A stretch of DNA of 64,000 bases from Verrucomicrobiales bacterium. GTDB lineage: Bacteria > Verrucomicrobiota > Verrucomicrobiia > Limisphaerales > J093. The DNA lies in NCBI GenBank assembly GCA_024233215.1, contig JACKPW010000001.1, forward strand, positions 1 through 64,000. The letters run 5' to 3'. The notes under the pieces are model-generated. The model ran no database searches. It saw nothing but the letters and a program-made list of their open reading frames with translations, and was not told the DNA's origin. This document shows, piece after piece, positions 7,522-17,321 of the stretch (position 1 is the stretch's first letter; each line of letters begins with the position of its first letter). Made by a program: the position numbers and the translations under genes.

Positions 7522-8214
7522 TGGGAAAGGCACACGGCGTCTCGCCGCAGCGCGGGAGTTGTGCGGTGGACTGCTTGAACTCCACCGTTCCGGACTTGCC
7601 CGAGGCAACGATTCTCTCTGATTCGGCCGGTTGCACCGCGTCTCGCTTGTGTCAGTGACTGCGACCCACATCATGAACTCGCGCCGGTGTCTCGTCCACG
7701 CAGTTCCTCGCGTCGGTCGCTAACGGCGCACCGTGGTAGCTCTTTTCGTGCCGGGTCGGTACCGCGTCAGCTTTGTCAAGTGCTGCGCGCTGGGCCGGCA
7801 TGGCTTGTCTGCAGCGCGGATTGTTCGATCTCGCCTTCGTAATCGTCAGCCTCATCGTAATCACTTGGACCACGTCTTTGATCAGGAGAGGCTGGATGTT
7901 TTCCGCTGCCGGAGGACTGATCACGTCAGCGTGGACATGGGTACAACTACTGCAACCATTAAGCCATACTTTGACAAGAGTCCCTGGCTCCACTATCCTT
8001 TTGGCTTGGGAAGTGATCGTAAACAAGGCGTCCTGAAAAGGTCCCCAGACAATGGGAACCGGACGCAGCCGAGATCCTGAATTGCCTGATTGGCATCATG
8101 GCAGGGGCCGTTGTTCACCTGTCGGTTTGGGTGATGCGGTGTTCCGACTCAACCCGCTGAGGCGGGTTCCCCGATCGCCCTGAAACCGGTTTCCTGTGGG
8201 TTTGTGAACGAAAC
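7522..8214. other. Gene-poor stretch with a decayed cassette fragment and a small hairpin
   Basis: No intact gene. It contains the relic at 7751-7815 and a perfect 7-bp stem with a TGAG loop at 8151-8168 (AACCCGC, GCGGGTT), which lacks a T-run. Promoters for the two diverging genes should lie here, but I see no clear -35/-10 pair. Confidence 0.4.
7751..7815 (-). pseudogene. Relic of the C-terminus of the middle cassette gene
   Basis: The minus frame reads CRQAMPAQRAALDKADAVPTR, matching ARRQATPAQRQAMAKAEATCTR, the end of the protein at 5699-6397. The nucleotide sequence is also similar. The rest of the copy is unrecognisable. Confidence 0.55.
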
Positions 8215-9876
8215 ATGACGACTCTTGACCACGTGGCTGGGATGGTGAAGTGGCTTGTCCTGGGTGTCGGTTGCCTTGGGGTGGCGGACCTGTCCGGGTT
8301 GGCGCGGCAGCTGAGCTATGAGGGCACCCTGCTGAACAAGAACGACTGGTCGGGGAACTTCCCGGAGGGTGCGGCGTTCTCCGTCAGCGTTGAACTGGAC
8401 GACTCCCTGTCCGACCCCACGCCGGGGAACCCGGATTACGCGCTCTACAACCATGCGCTGGGAGCGGTCACCGTGAGCGTGCCCAGCGCCGGATACTCAG
8501 TTGCCGGGACCGCGTTCAATGGTGGCCAGTTTATCATCGATCGGCAGGCGCGGCTGAACGAGCCGTCGGTAGTCGCCAAGTTCGAGGTCACCGACGAATC
8601 CCTGCACTCACTGCTCAGCCTTGAGGTGCGGTTTTTCCAGAAGACCGGTTCGCCACCACCTTCGACGGCGCTCACGCAGGCGTTCGACATTGCCGCGTTC
8701 CGGTGCATCGATTTCACGATCAAATCCCGCAACCCGGACGACCAGGGCAGCGACATCAGCGGCTTCGGTTGGGTGCGGTCGGGTCCCATCACCGTGGCCG
8801 CGGCCCCGCCGGCCCCGGTCCGCCCGGGCGGCTACCGGTTGATGATGGATTTTGGCGACAGCCTTTCGGCATCGAAGGACCCTGACCAGTCCACCACGGG
8901 GGATCCCGATTACTTCGACGGGGGCTACTCCAACGGCCCGGTGTGGACGCAGTATTTGTCCTGGCTGATGGACATTCCCTACCGGGAGGACCTCAATTTC
9001 TCGCGGTTCGGCGGGTTCATCCTGCCACCCACGGCGGAACTCACCCGTCTTCCCACCGATCAATGCCTGGCGACCGCGTGGTCGAACTCCTCCCTGCTGG
9101 TGGGCATCTTCGCCATCGTGTTCGACGATGGATCGCCTTCGGCGCAGGCAGCGATTGGGGGTGGGATCAACCTGATCGACCACGATTTCCTGCTCACGGC
9201 GGAGCTGGTGCACGCGCTTGGCATCCGTGACCTGTTGACCATTGGCACGGCGGACATCGGTGTCGCCCCGGGGATGGCGCCCTACCTGCCCACCCAGGAG
9301 CTGAAAGACAAGCTCTCGGCGTACGTCAGGGTGCGCAATGCCGAGATGGCGGCGTACGTCACGGAGCGCTTTCCCAGCCTGTTTCCGGGCATGCGCACGA
9401 CGGATGTCGATCCCAATGCCTACCTCGACGAGATTCTGGCCGATCCCTCCTCGTTTGGGTTCTCCAACATCAGCGATTCCGTGGTCGACGGCGGTCCCAA
9501 TGGCAGTCCGCCAGCGCTTGCTGACAAGTCCTTCGAAGGGCCGGGGGCGGACTACTTCTTCTGGGGATCGATCGCGCCCACCACCAAGGTCCACGCCCAG
9601 TTGGCGGGAAGACTGTACGACGATCATTTCGACACCGGCGATGCCCGCCACGATGCCTTCCGCGCGAAGATCGTGAATCTGACCGGGGAGAAGGTCTGGG
9701 TTTTCGGCGGGAAACCACCGGCTGCCACGTCCCTTGAACTCCGGCGCGCCGGTGCGATCCCCTTTCGCGGCGGCATTGTCGAGCGGGCGTTCTCCACCGT
9801 GGATCCCTGTACCTTCCACGCCGTCGACCGACCGGCCGGCGATCAGTCCTTCTACCAATTCCACGCGGCGCCCTGA
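8215..9876 (+). CDS. Secreted GDSL/SGNH-type lipase-like protein with altered catalytic block
   Basis: 553 residues; a shorter start at 8242 gives a better signal peptide (MVKWLVLGVGCLGVADLSGLA). Residues 35-195 form a beta-rich N-terminal region unlike the hydrolase. From about 205 the sequence follows the thermolabile-haemolysin branch of GDSL lipases: block I F213-G-D-S-L-S supplies the nucleophile Ser216, and block V reads Y447-F-F-W-G-S-I-A-P-T-T-K-V-H460. Active members have W-D-x-x-H-P-T there. Here the catalytic Asp is Gly451 and the His is Ala454, and the usual Gly-x-Asn-Asp of block III is not apparent (FDDGSPS instead). It may be inactive, or a binding protein. Stands alone. Confidence 0.65.
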   Translation: MTTLDHVAGMVKWLVLGVGCLGVADLSGLARQLSYEGTLLNKNDWSGNFPEGAAFSVSVELDDSLSDPTPGNPDYALYNHALGAVTVSVPSAGYSVAGTAFNGGQFIIDRQARLNEPSVVAKFEVTDESLHSLLSLEVRFFQKTGSPPPSTALTQAFDIAAFRCIDFTIKSRNPDDQGSDISGFGWVRSGPITVAAAPPAPVRPGGYRLMMDFGDSLSASKDPDQSTTGDPDYFDGGYSNGPVWTQYLSWLMDIPYREDLNFSRFGGFILPPTAELTRLPTDQCLATAWSNSSLLVGIFAIVFDDGSPSAQAAIGGGINLIDHDFLLTAELVHALGIRDLLTIGTADIGVAPGMAPYLPTQELKDKLSAYVRVRNAEMAAYVTERFPSLFPGMRTTDVDPNAYLDEILADPSSFGFSNISDSVVDGGPNGSPPALADKSFEGPGADYFFWGSIAPTTKVHAQLAGRLYDDHFDTGDARHDAFRAKIVNLTGEKVWVFGGKPPAATSLELRRAGAIPFRGGIVERAFSTVDPCTFHAVDRPAGDQSFYQFHAAP

Positions 9877-10009
9877 AGCCGGAGGAGTTTCTGGCCGGGC
9901 AGGGAAACCCGGGGCGACGTTCGGAGGTCCGGTCCGGTTCTCCTCCCATCACTGTCATTCTTTAGCACCCGTTTGCTTGGAACTTGTCCAAGCCCGTTCG
10001 GGGGGCTAA

Positions 10010-11767
10010 ATGTCCAATTGCGCCATGACAAGACGACTCTTTCCGTTGCTGCTCGTGCTATTGGCAAGCGTGCTGACTCCGGTGTTGCTGCCTGCCGGTT
10101 CGTTCGCTCTGGTTCCCGCCCCGCGAAAGGTGGTTGCCGGGGATGGGGAGTTCCGGATCGACCCGCAAGTGACGGCGATCTGTTATCGCGACGATCGCCT
10201 TGCGTTCGGGGCGGCCTGGCTGGCGGGGCAGCTTTCGCGGGCGTTTGACCGGGAGATGGAGGCGGTTCGGGTCGAATCGGCACCCGCCCGGGATTCGGTT
10301 CTCCTGGAACTCGCCACCGGGCACGACCTTCCCCCGGCAGAGGGCTATCGCCTGGAGGTGACACCGCAGGGAGCGACCGTTTCGGCGGGGGATCCCCGGG
10401 GAGCCCTTTACGGGGCGGTCACCTTGCTGCAGTTGGGGCCGGCGGAGGCGTTTCGGAACCTTGCGTTGTGTGACTCGATCCCGGGCGCCGATCCGGGGGA
10501 GGAGAACCGGCAGGGCCCGCGGTGGCATCGGGTCCAGTTTCCGCCGCCCGCACCGATCAAGGTGTTCACGATTCCATGCGTGTCGGTCGAGGATGCCCCG
10601 CGTTTTGCGTGGCGTGGCCTGCTGATTGACCCCGCCCGATTTTACGTCTCCCTCGAGGAGATGAAGCGGTATGTGGACATCATGCTGTTGCACAAGCTCA
10701 ACACCCTCCAGATCCACCTGACGGATGGCCAGGGCTGGCGGATGGAAATCCAGGGGTTCCCCGCCCTGATGACCACCGGGGCGCTCGGTGTCGGAAATCA
10801 ACCGGGGAATGTGCGCGTGTATCCGCGAGCCGGATCCAAGCCGGGAGGCTGTTACTATTACACGCAGGCGGAGTTGAAGGACCTCGTGGCTTATGCTGGG
10901 GATCGAGGCGTGACGATTGTGCCCGAGATCGAGATGCCGGGACACACCGGGGCGTTGTTGCGGAGTTACCCGGAGTTGCTGTGCCAGGGGAGCGGGGAGA
11001 TCAAGCCGGGCAATTCCATCTGTGTGGGGCAGGAGCGAACGTATGAGGTGCTGTCGGCGATCCTGGATGAAGTGATGGCGGTCTTCCCGGGGCGTTACAT
11101 CCATCTTGGGACGGACGAATGCTGGCGGGGGAACTGGGAGCACTGCACTCATTGCCGGGCGAAGATGCGTGAGCTCGGGGTGACGAATACGCTCGCCCTG
11201 CACGGCTACTTCGTGGAGCGAATGTCGGCGTATCTCCGGTCCAAGGGGCGAACCGCAGCCGGGTGGGACGAGATCTTCGAGACGGGAAACAAGCCGGGGA
11301 TTCTCGGCATGTTCTGGCGCGGGCATTCGCCGGAGGCCGTGCGCCTGGTGGAGCGGGCGGCGAAGCAGGGGCAACTGCTGGTCATGACCCCGACCACCCA
11401 TTGCTATCTCGATTACCGGCAGGCCGAGGACTTGAGCAACGACCCTCCGGGTCTGGGGAACAGTGTGGTCTCACTCGAGAAGGTGTATGGCTTCGAGCCG
11501 ATCCCGGATTATCTGGCGCCGGAGTTGCAGCGGAACGTCGTGGGGTTGCAGGGCAATCTGTGGGGGGAGGTGTTGTTCAGTTACCCGCAGATGTTGTATC
11601 AGACGTGGCCCCGTGCCTGTGCACTGGCCGAGGTGGGCTGGTCCAGCCCGGCAGGCCGCGATTACGGCGAGTTTCTCGAGCGGCTGAAACAGGCCCATCT
11701 TGATCGACTGCGGGCTGCGGGCGTGACGTTTCGGGAGCCGGGCCCGGAAGATGCGGGCCGCCCCTGA
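10010..11767 (+). CDS. Beta-N-acetylhexosaminidase (glycoside hydrolase family 20)
   Basis: 585 residues; ATG at 10010 has a G-rich ribosome site just upstream, and an alternative Met is five codons on. A hydrophobic export signal covers about 7-33. Residues 35-150 are the GH20b-type N-terminal domain (ending GYRLEVTPQGATVSAGDPRGAL), then the TIM barrel: FAWRGLLIDPARFY, HKLNTLQIHLTDGQGWRMEI, VPEIEMPGHTGALL, and the catalytic pair Asp369-Glu370 in HLGTDECW. The family releases terminal GlcNAc or GalNAc from glycans or chitin oligomers by substrate-assisted catalysis, here in the periplasm or outside. Length is normal. Confidence 0.92.
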   Translation: MSNCAMTRRLFPLLLVLLASVLTPVLLPAGSFALVPAPRKVVAGDGEFRIDPQVTAICYRDDRLAFGAAWLAGQLSRAFDREMEAVRVESAPARDSVLLELATGHDLPPAEGYRLEVTPQGATVSAGDPRGALYGAVTLLQLGPAEAFRNLALCDSIPGADPGEENRQGPRWHRVQFPPPAPIKVFTIPCVSVEDAPRFAWRGLLIDPARFYVSLEEMKRYVDIMLLHKLNTLQIHLTDGQGWRMEIQGFPALMTTGALGVGNQPGNVRVYPRAGSKPGGCYYYTQAELKDLVAYAGDRGVTIVPEIEMPGHTGALLRSYPELLCQGSGEIKPGNSICVGQERTYEVLSAILDEVMAVFPGRYIHLGTDECWRGNWEHCTHCRAKMRELGVTNTLALHGYFVERMSAYLRSKGRTAAGWDEIFETGNKPGILGMFWRGHSPEAVRLVERAAKQGQLLVMTPTTHCYLDYRQAEDLSNDPPGLGNSVVSLEKVYGFEPIPDYLAPELQRNVVGLQGNLWGEVLFSYPQMLYQTWPRACALAEVGWSSPAGRDYGEFLERLKQAHLDRLRAAGVTFREPGPEDAGRP

Positions 11768-11962
11768 TCCACCGAATGCGCAGGCAATGGGACGTTGAAC
11801 CCTCCGTTGGCGGTTGACGGTTCATGGAGAGCCCGGCCCGCAGGATTGGGGCGGTTGGTGACCGGTTCCTCGCCTGGCGGGTCCGTCGAACGCCGAATCC
11901 AGGGCTGACCCGGTTCACTTGAGCCTTGCTGCGCGGGGCGGGTCTTCCCGACACTCTGCGGC

Positions 11963-13741
11963 ATGAGAGCGATGCGGAAATGTGCGGGTTGGATTGGTCT
12001 TTCGCTGGTGTTGGCGGGGTGCGTGCCGGGGGTCGTGGCCGGTTCCGCGGAGGCGGCGTTTGCTGAGTTGACGGCACGATATCTGGATCAGGCGCCGGGG
12101 TTGTCACCGGTTCAGGCCACGGGGTGGGGCGATCACCGGTTCGATCAGAAACTCGATGACCTCAGCCCGGCTGCCCGGGAGCGCGAGCGGGGGTTTCTGC
12201 GGGAGATGCTGAACGCCCTGGACCGGGTCGCGGTTTCGGACTTGCCCCGGGCCGGGCAGGTGGATGCCGCCTTGCTGCGCGAACACCTGGAGTCCGGCCT
12301 CTGGCATCTGGACGTGTTCCAGGAATGGGCCTGGAACCCGGTGCAATACACCGGGTTGGCCGGCGGTTCGATCTACAACCTGATGGCGCGGGAGTTCGCA
12401 CCGCTGCCCGAGCGGCTGCGGTCGGTGCGGGCGCGACTGGAACAGTTCCCACGGTTTCTCGAACAGGTCCGGTCGACGCTGGAACCGGCGCGGGTGCCCC
12501 GGGTGCATGCGGAGACGGCGGTCAAGCAGAACCGCGGAGTGCTATCGATCATTGAAGAGATGGTCCTGCCGCAACTGGGTGCCTTGGAGCCGTCGGAGCG
12601 CGGTGAGTTGGAGGCGGCGATCAAGCGGGCGAGGACGGCGGTGGAAGCGCATCAGGAGTGGCTTGAGCGGGAGCTGTTGCCGGCGGCGAAAGGCGATTTC
12701 CGGATCGGTGCGGAACTCTTCGATCAGCGGCTGCGTTTTGCTCTTCAGACATCGCTCACGCGGGCGGAGGTGCGGCAGCGGGCCGAGTCGGAGTACGAGC
12801 GGGTGCGGCTGGAGATGTTCCGGGTGGCGCGGGAGGTCTACCGGAAAGAGTACCCGGAGACCGAGTTCCCGCGGCGGCCGTCGCGGGCATACCGGCAGGC
12901 GATTATCCGCGCGGCGCTTGAAGTGGCGTATCGACGGTTGCCGTCGCGGGACGCGGTGGTGGAGACGGCGCGCGAGCAATTGGCGGCGGCCACGGAGTTC
13001 ATCCGGCGCAAGGGCTTGGTGGAGTTGCCCGACGACCCGGTGGAGATCATCCTGATGCCGGAATTTCAGCGGGGGGTTTCCGTGGCCTACTGCGATTCGC
13101 CGGGGCCTTTGGACGCGGGGCAGAAGACCTTCTACGCGGTTTCCCCGATTCCGGACGACTGGACCTCGGAGCAGGTCGCGTCGTTCTTGCGGGAATACAA
13201 CTGGTATTCGTTGCAGGACCTGACCATGCACGAGGCGATGCCCGGGCACTACCTGCAGTTGGCGCACGCGAACCGGTATCCGTCGAAACTAAGGGCACTG
13301 CTCGGGTCGGGGACGTTCATCGAGGGGTGGGCGATCTACGGGGAGAAGATGATGCTCGAGGCGGGCTACCTGGAGGGGGATCCGCTGGCGCGTTTGATCA
13401 ACCTGAAGTGGTATCTGCGGGGGATCACGAATGCCCTGATGGATCAGGCGATTCATTGCGACGGGATGACGCGCGAGGAGGCGATGAAGCTGATGCTGGA
13501 GGGTGGATTCCAGGAGGAACGCGAGGCGGCCGGCAAATGGGTGCGGGCCCAGCTGACCTCGACCCAGCTATCGACCTACTTCGTCGGGTTCCAGGAAGTG
13601 ACGGACCTGCGGCGGGAGGCCGAGGCGGCGTGGGGCGATCAATTCACACTGCGCCGATTCCACGACCGGGTCCTGGCGCACGGTTCTCCGCCGGTGCATT
13701 TGCTGCGGGGGTTGGTGCTGGATACCCAGGGCAGCCCTTGA
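11963..13741 (+). CDS. DUF885 family lipoprotein, putative zinc metalloprotein
   Basis: 592 residues. The N-terminus has a lipobox (LSLVLAGC) near residue 20, so it is likely a lipid-anchored envelope protein; Met4 is an alternative start. The body matches DUF885 throughout: an early YLDQAPGLSPVQATGWGDHR, the helical middle, and H423-E-A-M-P-G-H429 followed about 25 residues later by FIEGWAIYGEKMMLE. This HExxPGH...E arrangement resembles gluzincin metallopeptidases, and the family is thought to be zinc hydrolases. No substrate can be named. It is preceded by a 195-base gap and is not obviously in an operon. Confidence 0.85.
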   Translation: MRAMRKCAGWIGLSLVLAGCVPGVVAGSAEAAFAELTARYLDQAPGLSPVQATGWGDHRFDQKLDDLSPAARERERGFLREMLNALDRVAVSDLPRAGQVDAALLREHLESGLWHLDVFQEWAWNPVQYTGLAGGSIYNLMAREFAPLPERLRSVRARLEQFPRFLEQVRSTLEPARVPRVHAETAVKQNRGVLSIIEEMVLPQLGALEPSERGELEAAIKRARTAVEAHQEWLERELLPAAKGDFRIGAELFDQRLRFALQTSLTRAEVRQRAESEYERVRLEMFRVAREVYRKEYPETEFPRRPSRAYRQAIIRAALEVAYRRLPSRDAVVETAREQLAAATEFIRRKGLVELPDDPVEIILMPEFQRGVSVAYCDSPGPLDAGQKTFYAVSPIPDDWTSEQVASFLREYNWYSLQDLTMHEAMPGHYLQLAHANRYPSKLRALLGSGTFIEGWAIYGEKMMLEAGYLEGDPLARLINLKWYLRGITNALMDQAIHCDGMTREEAMKLMLEGGFQEEREAAGKWVRAQLTSTQLSTYFVGFQEVTDLRREAEAAWGDQFTLRRFHDRVLAHGSPPVHLLRGLVLDTQGSP

Positions 13742-13906
13742 GTTGGGTGCCACGCCTTCAACATCGGTTCTCCGGTGTCGGTGTCCCACAGGTTGTAGGA
13801 TCCAGGGCGAGCTATCGGATCCAGGGCGAGCTTGCCTGAACCTGGAAAGCCGTTGAACGATCCGCTTGATCGGGCGCGGGACCGGGAGTAGTGGTGGGAT
13901 CGTATC

Positions 13907-14884
13907 ATGCCAGAGATCACGGACACGCCTCCTCCGGAAATCCGCGCCGAGCACGCGGCGTTGAGTGCGGCCCTCACGGCCGGTCTGCCGCCCAAGCACG
14001 TCGACAACAACCTGGTCATCGCGAGCTGGAACATCCGCGGTTTTGGGGACCTCACCAAGAAGTGGACCGCGGATCCCGGGGACACCCCGAAGCGCGACCT
14101 GCGATCCCTGCTTTACATCAGTGAGATTGTCTCGCGGTTCGACGTGATCGCGATTCAGGAGGTGAAGGGCAACCTGCGTGCCCTGCGTCACATGCTGAGA
14201 TATCTCAACCGGATCGACGATGTGTGGTCGCTGATCCTGACGGATGAGACGCGGGGCGACGCCGGGAACAACGAGCGGTTGGCGTTCGTGTTTGACACGC
14301 GCCGGGTGCGATTGTCGGGGTTGGCGGCGGAGTTGGTGGTTCCCACCGATGGGGAGGCGGACCTCGTGGCGGGGTTCCAGAATCAGTTTGCCCGGACGCC
14401 GTATGCGGTGGCCTTCAAGGCCCGGGGCCGGACGTTCATCCTGGTCACATTGCACGTCCTGTTCGGCGCCGACGCCGCCGGGCGCATTCCGGAACTTCAG
14501 GCCATTGCCGCGTGGCTGCGCAGTTGGGCGCGCGAGGTCAATTCCTACAACCAGAATCTGATCACGCTGGGGGACTTCAACCTCGACCTGCTCGGATCGC
14601 AGCTTGCCAACGCCCTGTTCTCCACCGGGTTGGCGGTTCCCCCCGAGCTGCAGACCCAGGACCGAACGATCTTCGGGGCGGGCAGCGAGGTCCGGCACGC
14701 GGACCAGATCGCCTGGTTCCCGGGAGGTGAGGGGACGCCGGGACTGTCCTCCCTCACCTACAATCATGCCGCCAACGTGTTCAACTTCGAGCCGCTGGTG
14801 CTGAACGGCCTGGGGTTGACGCGCATGCAGAAGTCTTTTCGAGTGTCGGACCACCTGCCCCTGTGGGCGGAGTTCCGGACGTGA
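13907..14884 (+). CDS. Endonuclease/exonuclease/phosphatase (EEP) family protein
   Basis: 325 residues. All EEP landmarks are present in order: VIASWNIRGFG with the metal-binding Asn, VIAIQEVKG with the catalytic Glu, NERLAFVFD, TLHVLFG in place of the common His motif, LGDFN with Asp223 and Asn225, and SDHLP with Asp315-His316 near the C-terminus. The fold hydrolyses phosphodiester bonds in nucleic acids, inositol phosphates or lipids; the sequence does not choose between them. No signal peptide is visible, so it probably acts in the cytoplasm. In the gap before it, two copies of GGATCCAGGGCGAGCT lie within 40 bases. Confidence 0.85.
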   Translation: MPEITDTPPPEIRAEHAALSAALTAGLPPKHVDNNLVIASWNIRGFGDLTKKWTADPGDTPKRDLRSLLYISEIVSRFDVIAIQEVKGNLRALRHMLRYLNRIDDVWSLILTDETRGDAGNNERLAFVFDTRRVRLSGLAAELVVPTDGEADLVAGFQNQFARTPYAVAFKARGRTFILVTLHVLFGADAAGRIPELQAIAAWLRSWAREVNSYNQNLITLGDFNLDLLGSQLANALFSTGLAVPPELQTQDRTIFGAGSEVRHADQIAWFPGGEGTPGLSSLTYNHAANVFNFEPLVLNGLGLTRMQKSFRVSDHLPLWAEFRT

Positions 14885-15224
14885 TCGTCGGGGCCGGCCC
14901 TTGATTTGGTCATCAGCGGACGCAGGCGTGTCCCACCCGAGGTGAGCGCAAGGGAGGATGCAAATCGAGGGCCGACCCCACAGCCGTAGCCGCGGACGTC
15001 AGTCCGCGCAAGTCGTTCCGTGGTGGCGCAGCTTTTCAACCTGGGAACCGCAGATGAACGGGTGAACGCAGATAGGTGCTTCGGCGTGAGCCCGCGCTGT
15101 CCGCCGGATTTCTTCACCCTTTGGGGGAGATGGGGAGATTACGTGAGTCCTTGGGGATCTGCGTTTATCTGCGTCGATCTGGAAAGCGCCAAGCGAAGCT
15201 TGGTGGTTCTGGTTAACTGAAAGG
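14885..15224. other. Gene-free stretch with a dispersed inverted repeat
   Basis: Contains ACCGCAGATGAACGGGTGAACGCAGATAG (about 15047-15075) and, near 15157-15180, its imperfect inverse GATCTGCGTTTATCTGCGTCGATC. This is a common intergenic repeat type in such genomes. No gene is seen. The group II intron begins near its right end. Confidence 0.45.
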
Positions 15225-15669
15225 TGTTAATCCTGAGAAAAGGTCGAGAATCAGGTAGCCGACTCCGAAGCGGGTGGGAGCGATCCAGCCCGTTAAGGCC
15301 GGGGAAGGCGAACGCGCGAGCCGTAGCGTCCCGTGAACTCGGTACGGCCTCGTTACGCAAGAGAGGGAGTGGCCAGTCCGCCAGATGGGATGAAGCCCAC
15401 ATCGGTGGGGAAGGCTCGATCAAGTGCACCCGCCGGACTCCCCGGGGTGGAAGGAGACAGCGCGCGCGGAAAGAACCATCAGGAACTTGGGAGGCCCGGT
15501 CCGGTGTCCCTGGCGGACAACCCCAGGCGGGAAGCCATAACCGTCTGAGGGGCCGGACTGCGGCGTCGGATGGGCTCATAGTAGTGAGGATCCGCCGGTC
15601 AAGCCGGAGGGGAGCGAAGGAGCCCTGGCCAGAGTCAAGCGGAGTCAGAGGGACCGGGAGCTGATTGGG

Positions 15670-17022
15670 ATGAAGATTCCTACGACAGAAGAAGCGGTGG
15701 AAGAAACCTCCTTCCGGGAGGCCATTCTGCCGCCGAGCCTCCGGGAACTGAGACAGAAGCTGGGCCGGAAAGCCAAACAAGAGAAGCGGTTTCGCTTCTA
15801 CAGTCTCTACGGACTGGTGTGCCGGGGCGACGTGCTGGGGGCCGCGTGGGCGGCGGTGCGGCGCAACCACGGAGCACCGGGAGTGGACCAAGTGAGCATC
15901 GACCAGGTGGGCGCGACGCCGGAAAGCGAAGCGGCCTTTCTGGGAGAGATCGAGAGCAGCCTGAAGGAAAAGACCTACCGTGCCCAGGCGGTGCGGCGGG
16001 TATACCTTCCGAAGGCGAATGGGAAACTGCGACCGCTGGGCATTCCGACGGTGCGGGACCGGGTGGTGCAGGCGGCGGTGCTGCTGATCTTGGAGCCGAT
16101 CTTCGAGGCTGACTTTGAGGATTGCTCCTACGGGTTTCGGCCCGGACGGTCGGCGCACGACGCCCTGAGCGCCATCCACCAGCATCTCAAAGAAGGCCGG
16201 GCGGGGGTGTATGATGCGGACCTGGCCGGCTACTTCGACAGCATCCCGCACGACAAGCTCGTGGCGTGTCTGCGGATGCGGGTGGTGGATGGCGGGGTGT
16301 TGGGATTGATCCGACAATGGCTGAAGGCGCCGGTGGTGGAACCCCGACCCAAGGGAAGGGGGAAGCCACCGACGGTGCGACGGAACGACCGGGGCACGCC
16401 GCAGGGCGGGGTCTTGAGTCCGTTGCTGGCCAACGTCTATCTGCACTGGTTCGACCATCTGTTTCAACGCGGAGACGGACCGGGGCAGTGGGCCAAAGCG
16501 AAGTTGGTCCGGTATGCGGACGACTTCGTGGTGCTGGCGCGGTACGTGAGTCCGCGTCTGAAAGACTGGATCGAGGAAAAGCTGGAAGGCTGGCTGGGGC
16601 TGGAAATCAACCGGGAAAAGACCCGAGTGCTGGATTTGCGGCAAGCGGGCCAGAGCCTGGACTTCTTGGGCTACACCTTCCGGCAGGACCGGGACCGGTA
16701 TGGCCGGGGGCAGCGATACTGGAACCTGCTGCCCTCGCGCAAGGCGATGGCACGGGAACGGGAAACGCTGCGGGGGATGATCAATCACCGACAAAGCCAC
16801 ACGCCGCTGCCGGAGTTGATCGGGCGGTTGAATCGCCACCTGCGGGGGTGGGCCAACTATTTTGGCCAGGGGTATCCGCGGGCGAGCTTTCGCCACCTGA
16901 ACCACTTCGTGCGGTATCGGTTGGGGAAGCATCTGCAACGACGCAGTCAACGGGGCTGGCGAGCCCGTGCGGGAGTCAGTCTGTATGCGCACTTGGAACA
17001 TCTGGGACTGGTCCGCTTGTGA
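15670..17022 (+). CDS. ltrA: Group II intron reverse transcriptase/maturase
   Basis: 450 residues. Reverse transcriptase motifs run in order: GAPGVDQVS, RAQAVRRVYLPKANGKLRPLG, SYGFRPGRSAHDAL, YDADLAGYFDSIPHDKL (first catalytic Asp), GTPQGGVLSPLLANVYLHWF, and the catalytic RYADDFVVL. The maturase/thumb X domain follows (LNRHLRGWANYFGQGYPRAS, then RYRLGKHLQRR). I see no HNH endonuclease after it, so it is likely of an endonuclease-lacking class. The protein helps intron splicing and retromobility. The reading frame is intact, so the intron may still be active. Confidence 0.93.
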   Translation: MKIPTTEEAVEETSFREAILPPSLRELRQKLGRKAKQEKRFRFYSLYGLVCRGDVLGAAWAAVRRNHGAPGVDQVSIDQVGATPESEAAFLGEIESSLKEKTYRAQAVRRVYLPKANGKLRPLGIPTVRDRVVQAAVLLILEPIFEADFEDCSYGFRPGRSAHDALSAIHQHLKEGRAGVYDADLAGYFDSIPHDKLVACLRMRVVDGGVLGLIRQWLKAPVVEPRPKGRGKPPTVRRNDRGTPQGGVLSPLLANVYLHWFDHLFQRGDGPGQWAKAKLVRYADDFVVLARYVSPRLKDWIEEKLEGWLGLEINREKTRVLDLRQAGQSLDFLGYTFRQDRDRYGRGQRYWNLLPSRKAMARERETLRGMINHRQSHTPLPELIGRLNRHLRGWANYFGQGYPRASFRHLNHFVRYRLGKHLQRRSQRGWRARAGVSLYAHLEHLGLVRL

Positions 17023-17051
17023 ATGCGTTCTGGAAGAGACGACTCTGGCGA

Positions 17052-17085
<34 letters not shown>

Positions 17086-17177
17086 ACGAGGGAGAGGAGA
17101 GCGGCGGTCATTGGTTTCATTGCCTCTCATCCCGTGCTCTCCTCTCTACTCTACCGGTTGAACTGCTCTTTCCAGGT

Positions 17178-17214
17178 TCAAATCTGCCGTATCGCCGATT
17201 TCCCAATCGCCAGG
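17178..17214. repeat. Half copy of the palindromic MITE-like element
   Basis: TTCAAATCTGCCGTATCGCCGATTTCCCAATCGCC matches the left inner arm of the elements at 3301-3466 and 24945-25107. The right half and ends are missing. Confidence 0.5.
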
Positions 17215-17321
17215 GCGTCCGAGCCCTCGCGTGGCGTGCGGGTCTGGACACCCGCGGCATTGCCGCGCGGCCGTGGCCGGCCTAAGCTCGGCGCTTTGAT
17301 GGAAAGAGACGATGTGATGCC

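Noticed and set aside
8608..9864. Long minus-strand frame opposite the GDSL-like gene
   Set aside because: Antisense shadow in high-GC sequence; only the plus strand shows family motifs.
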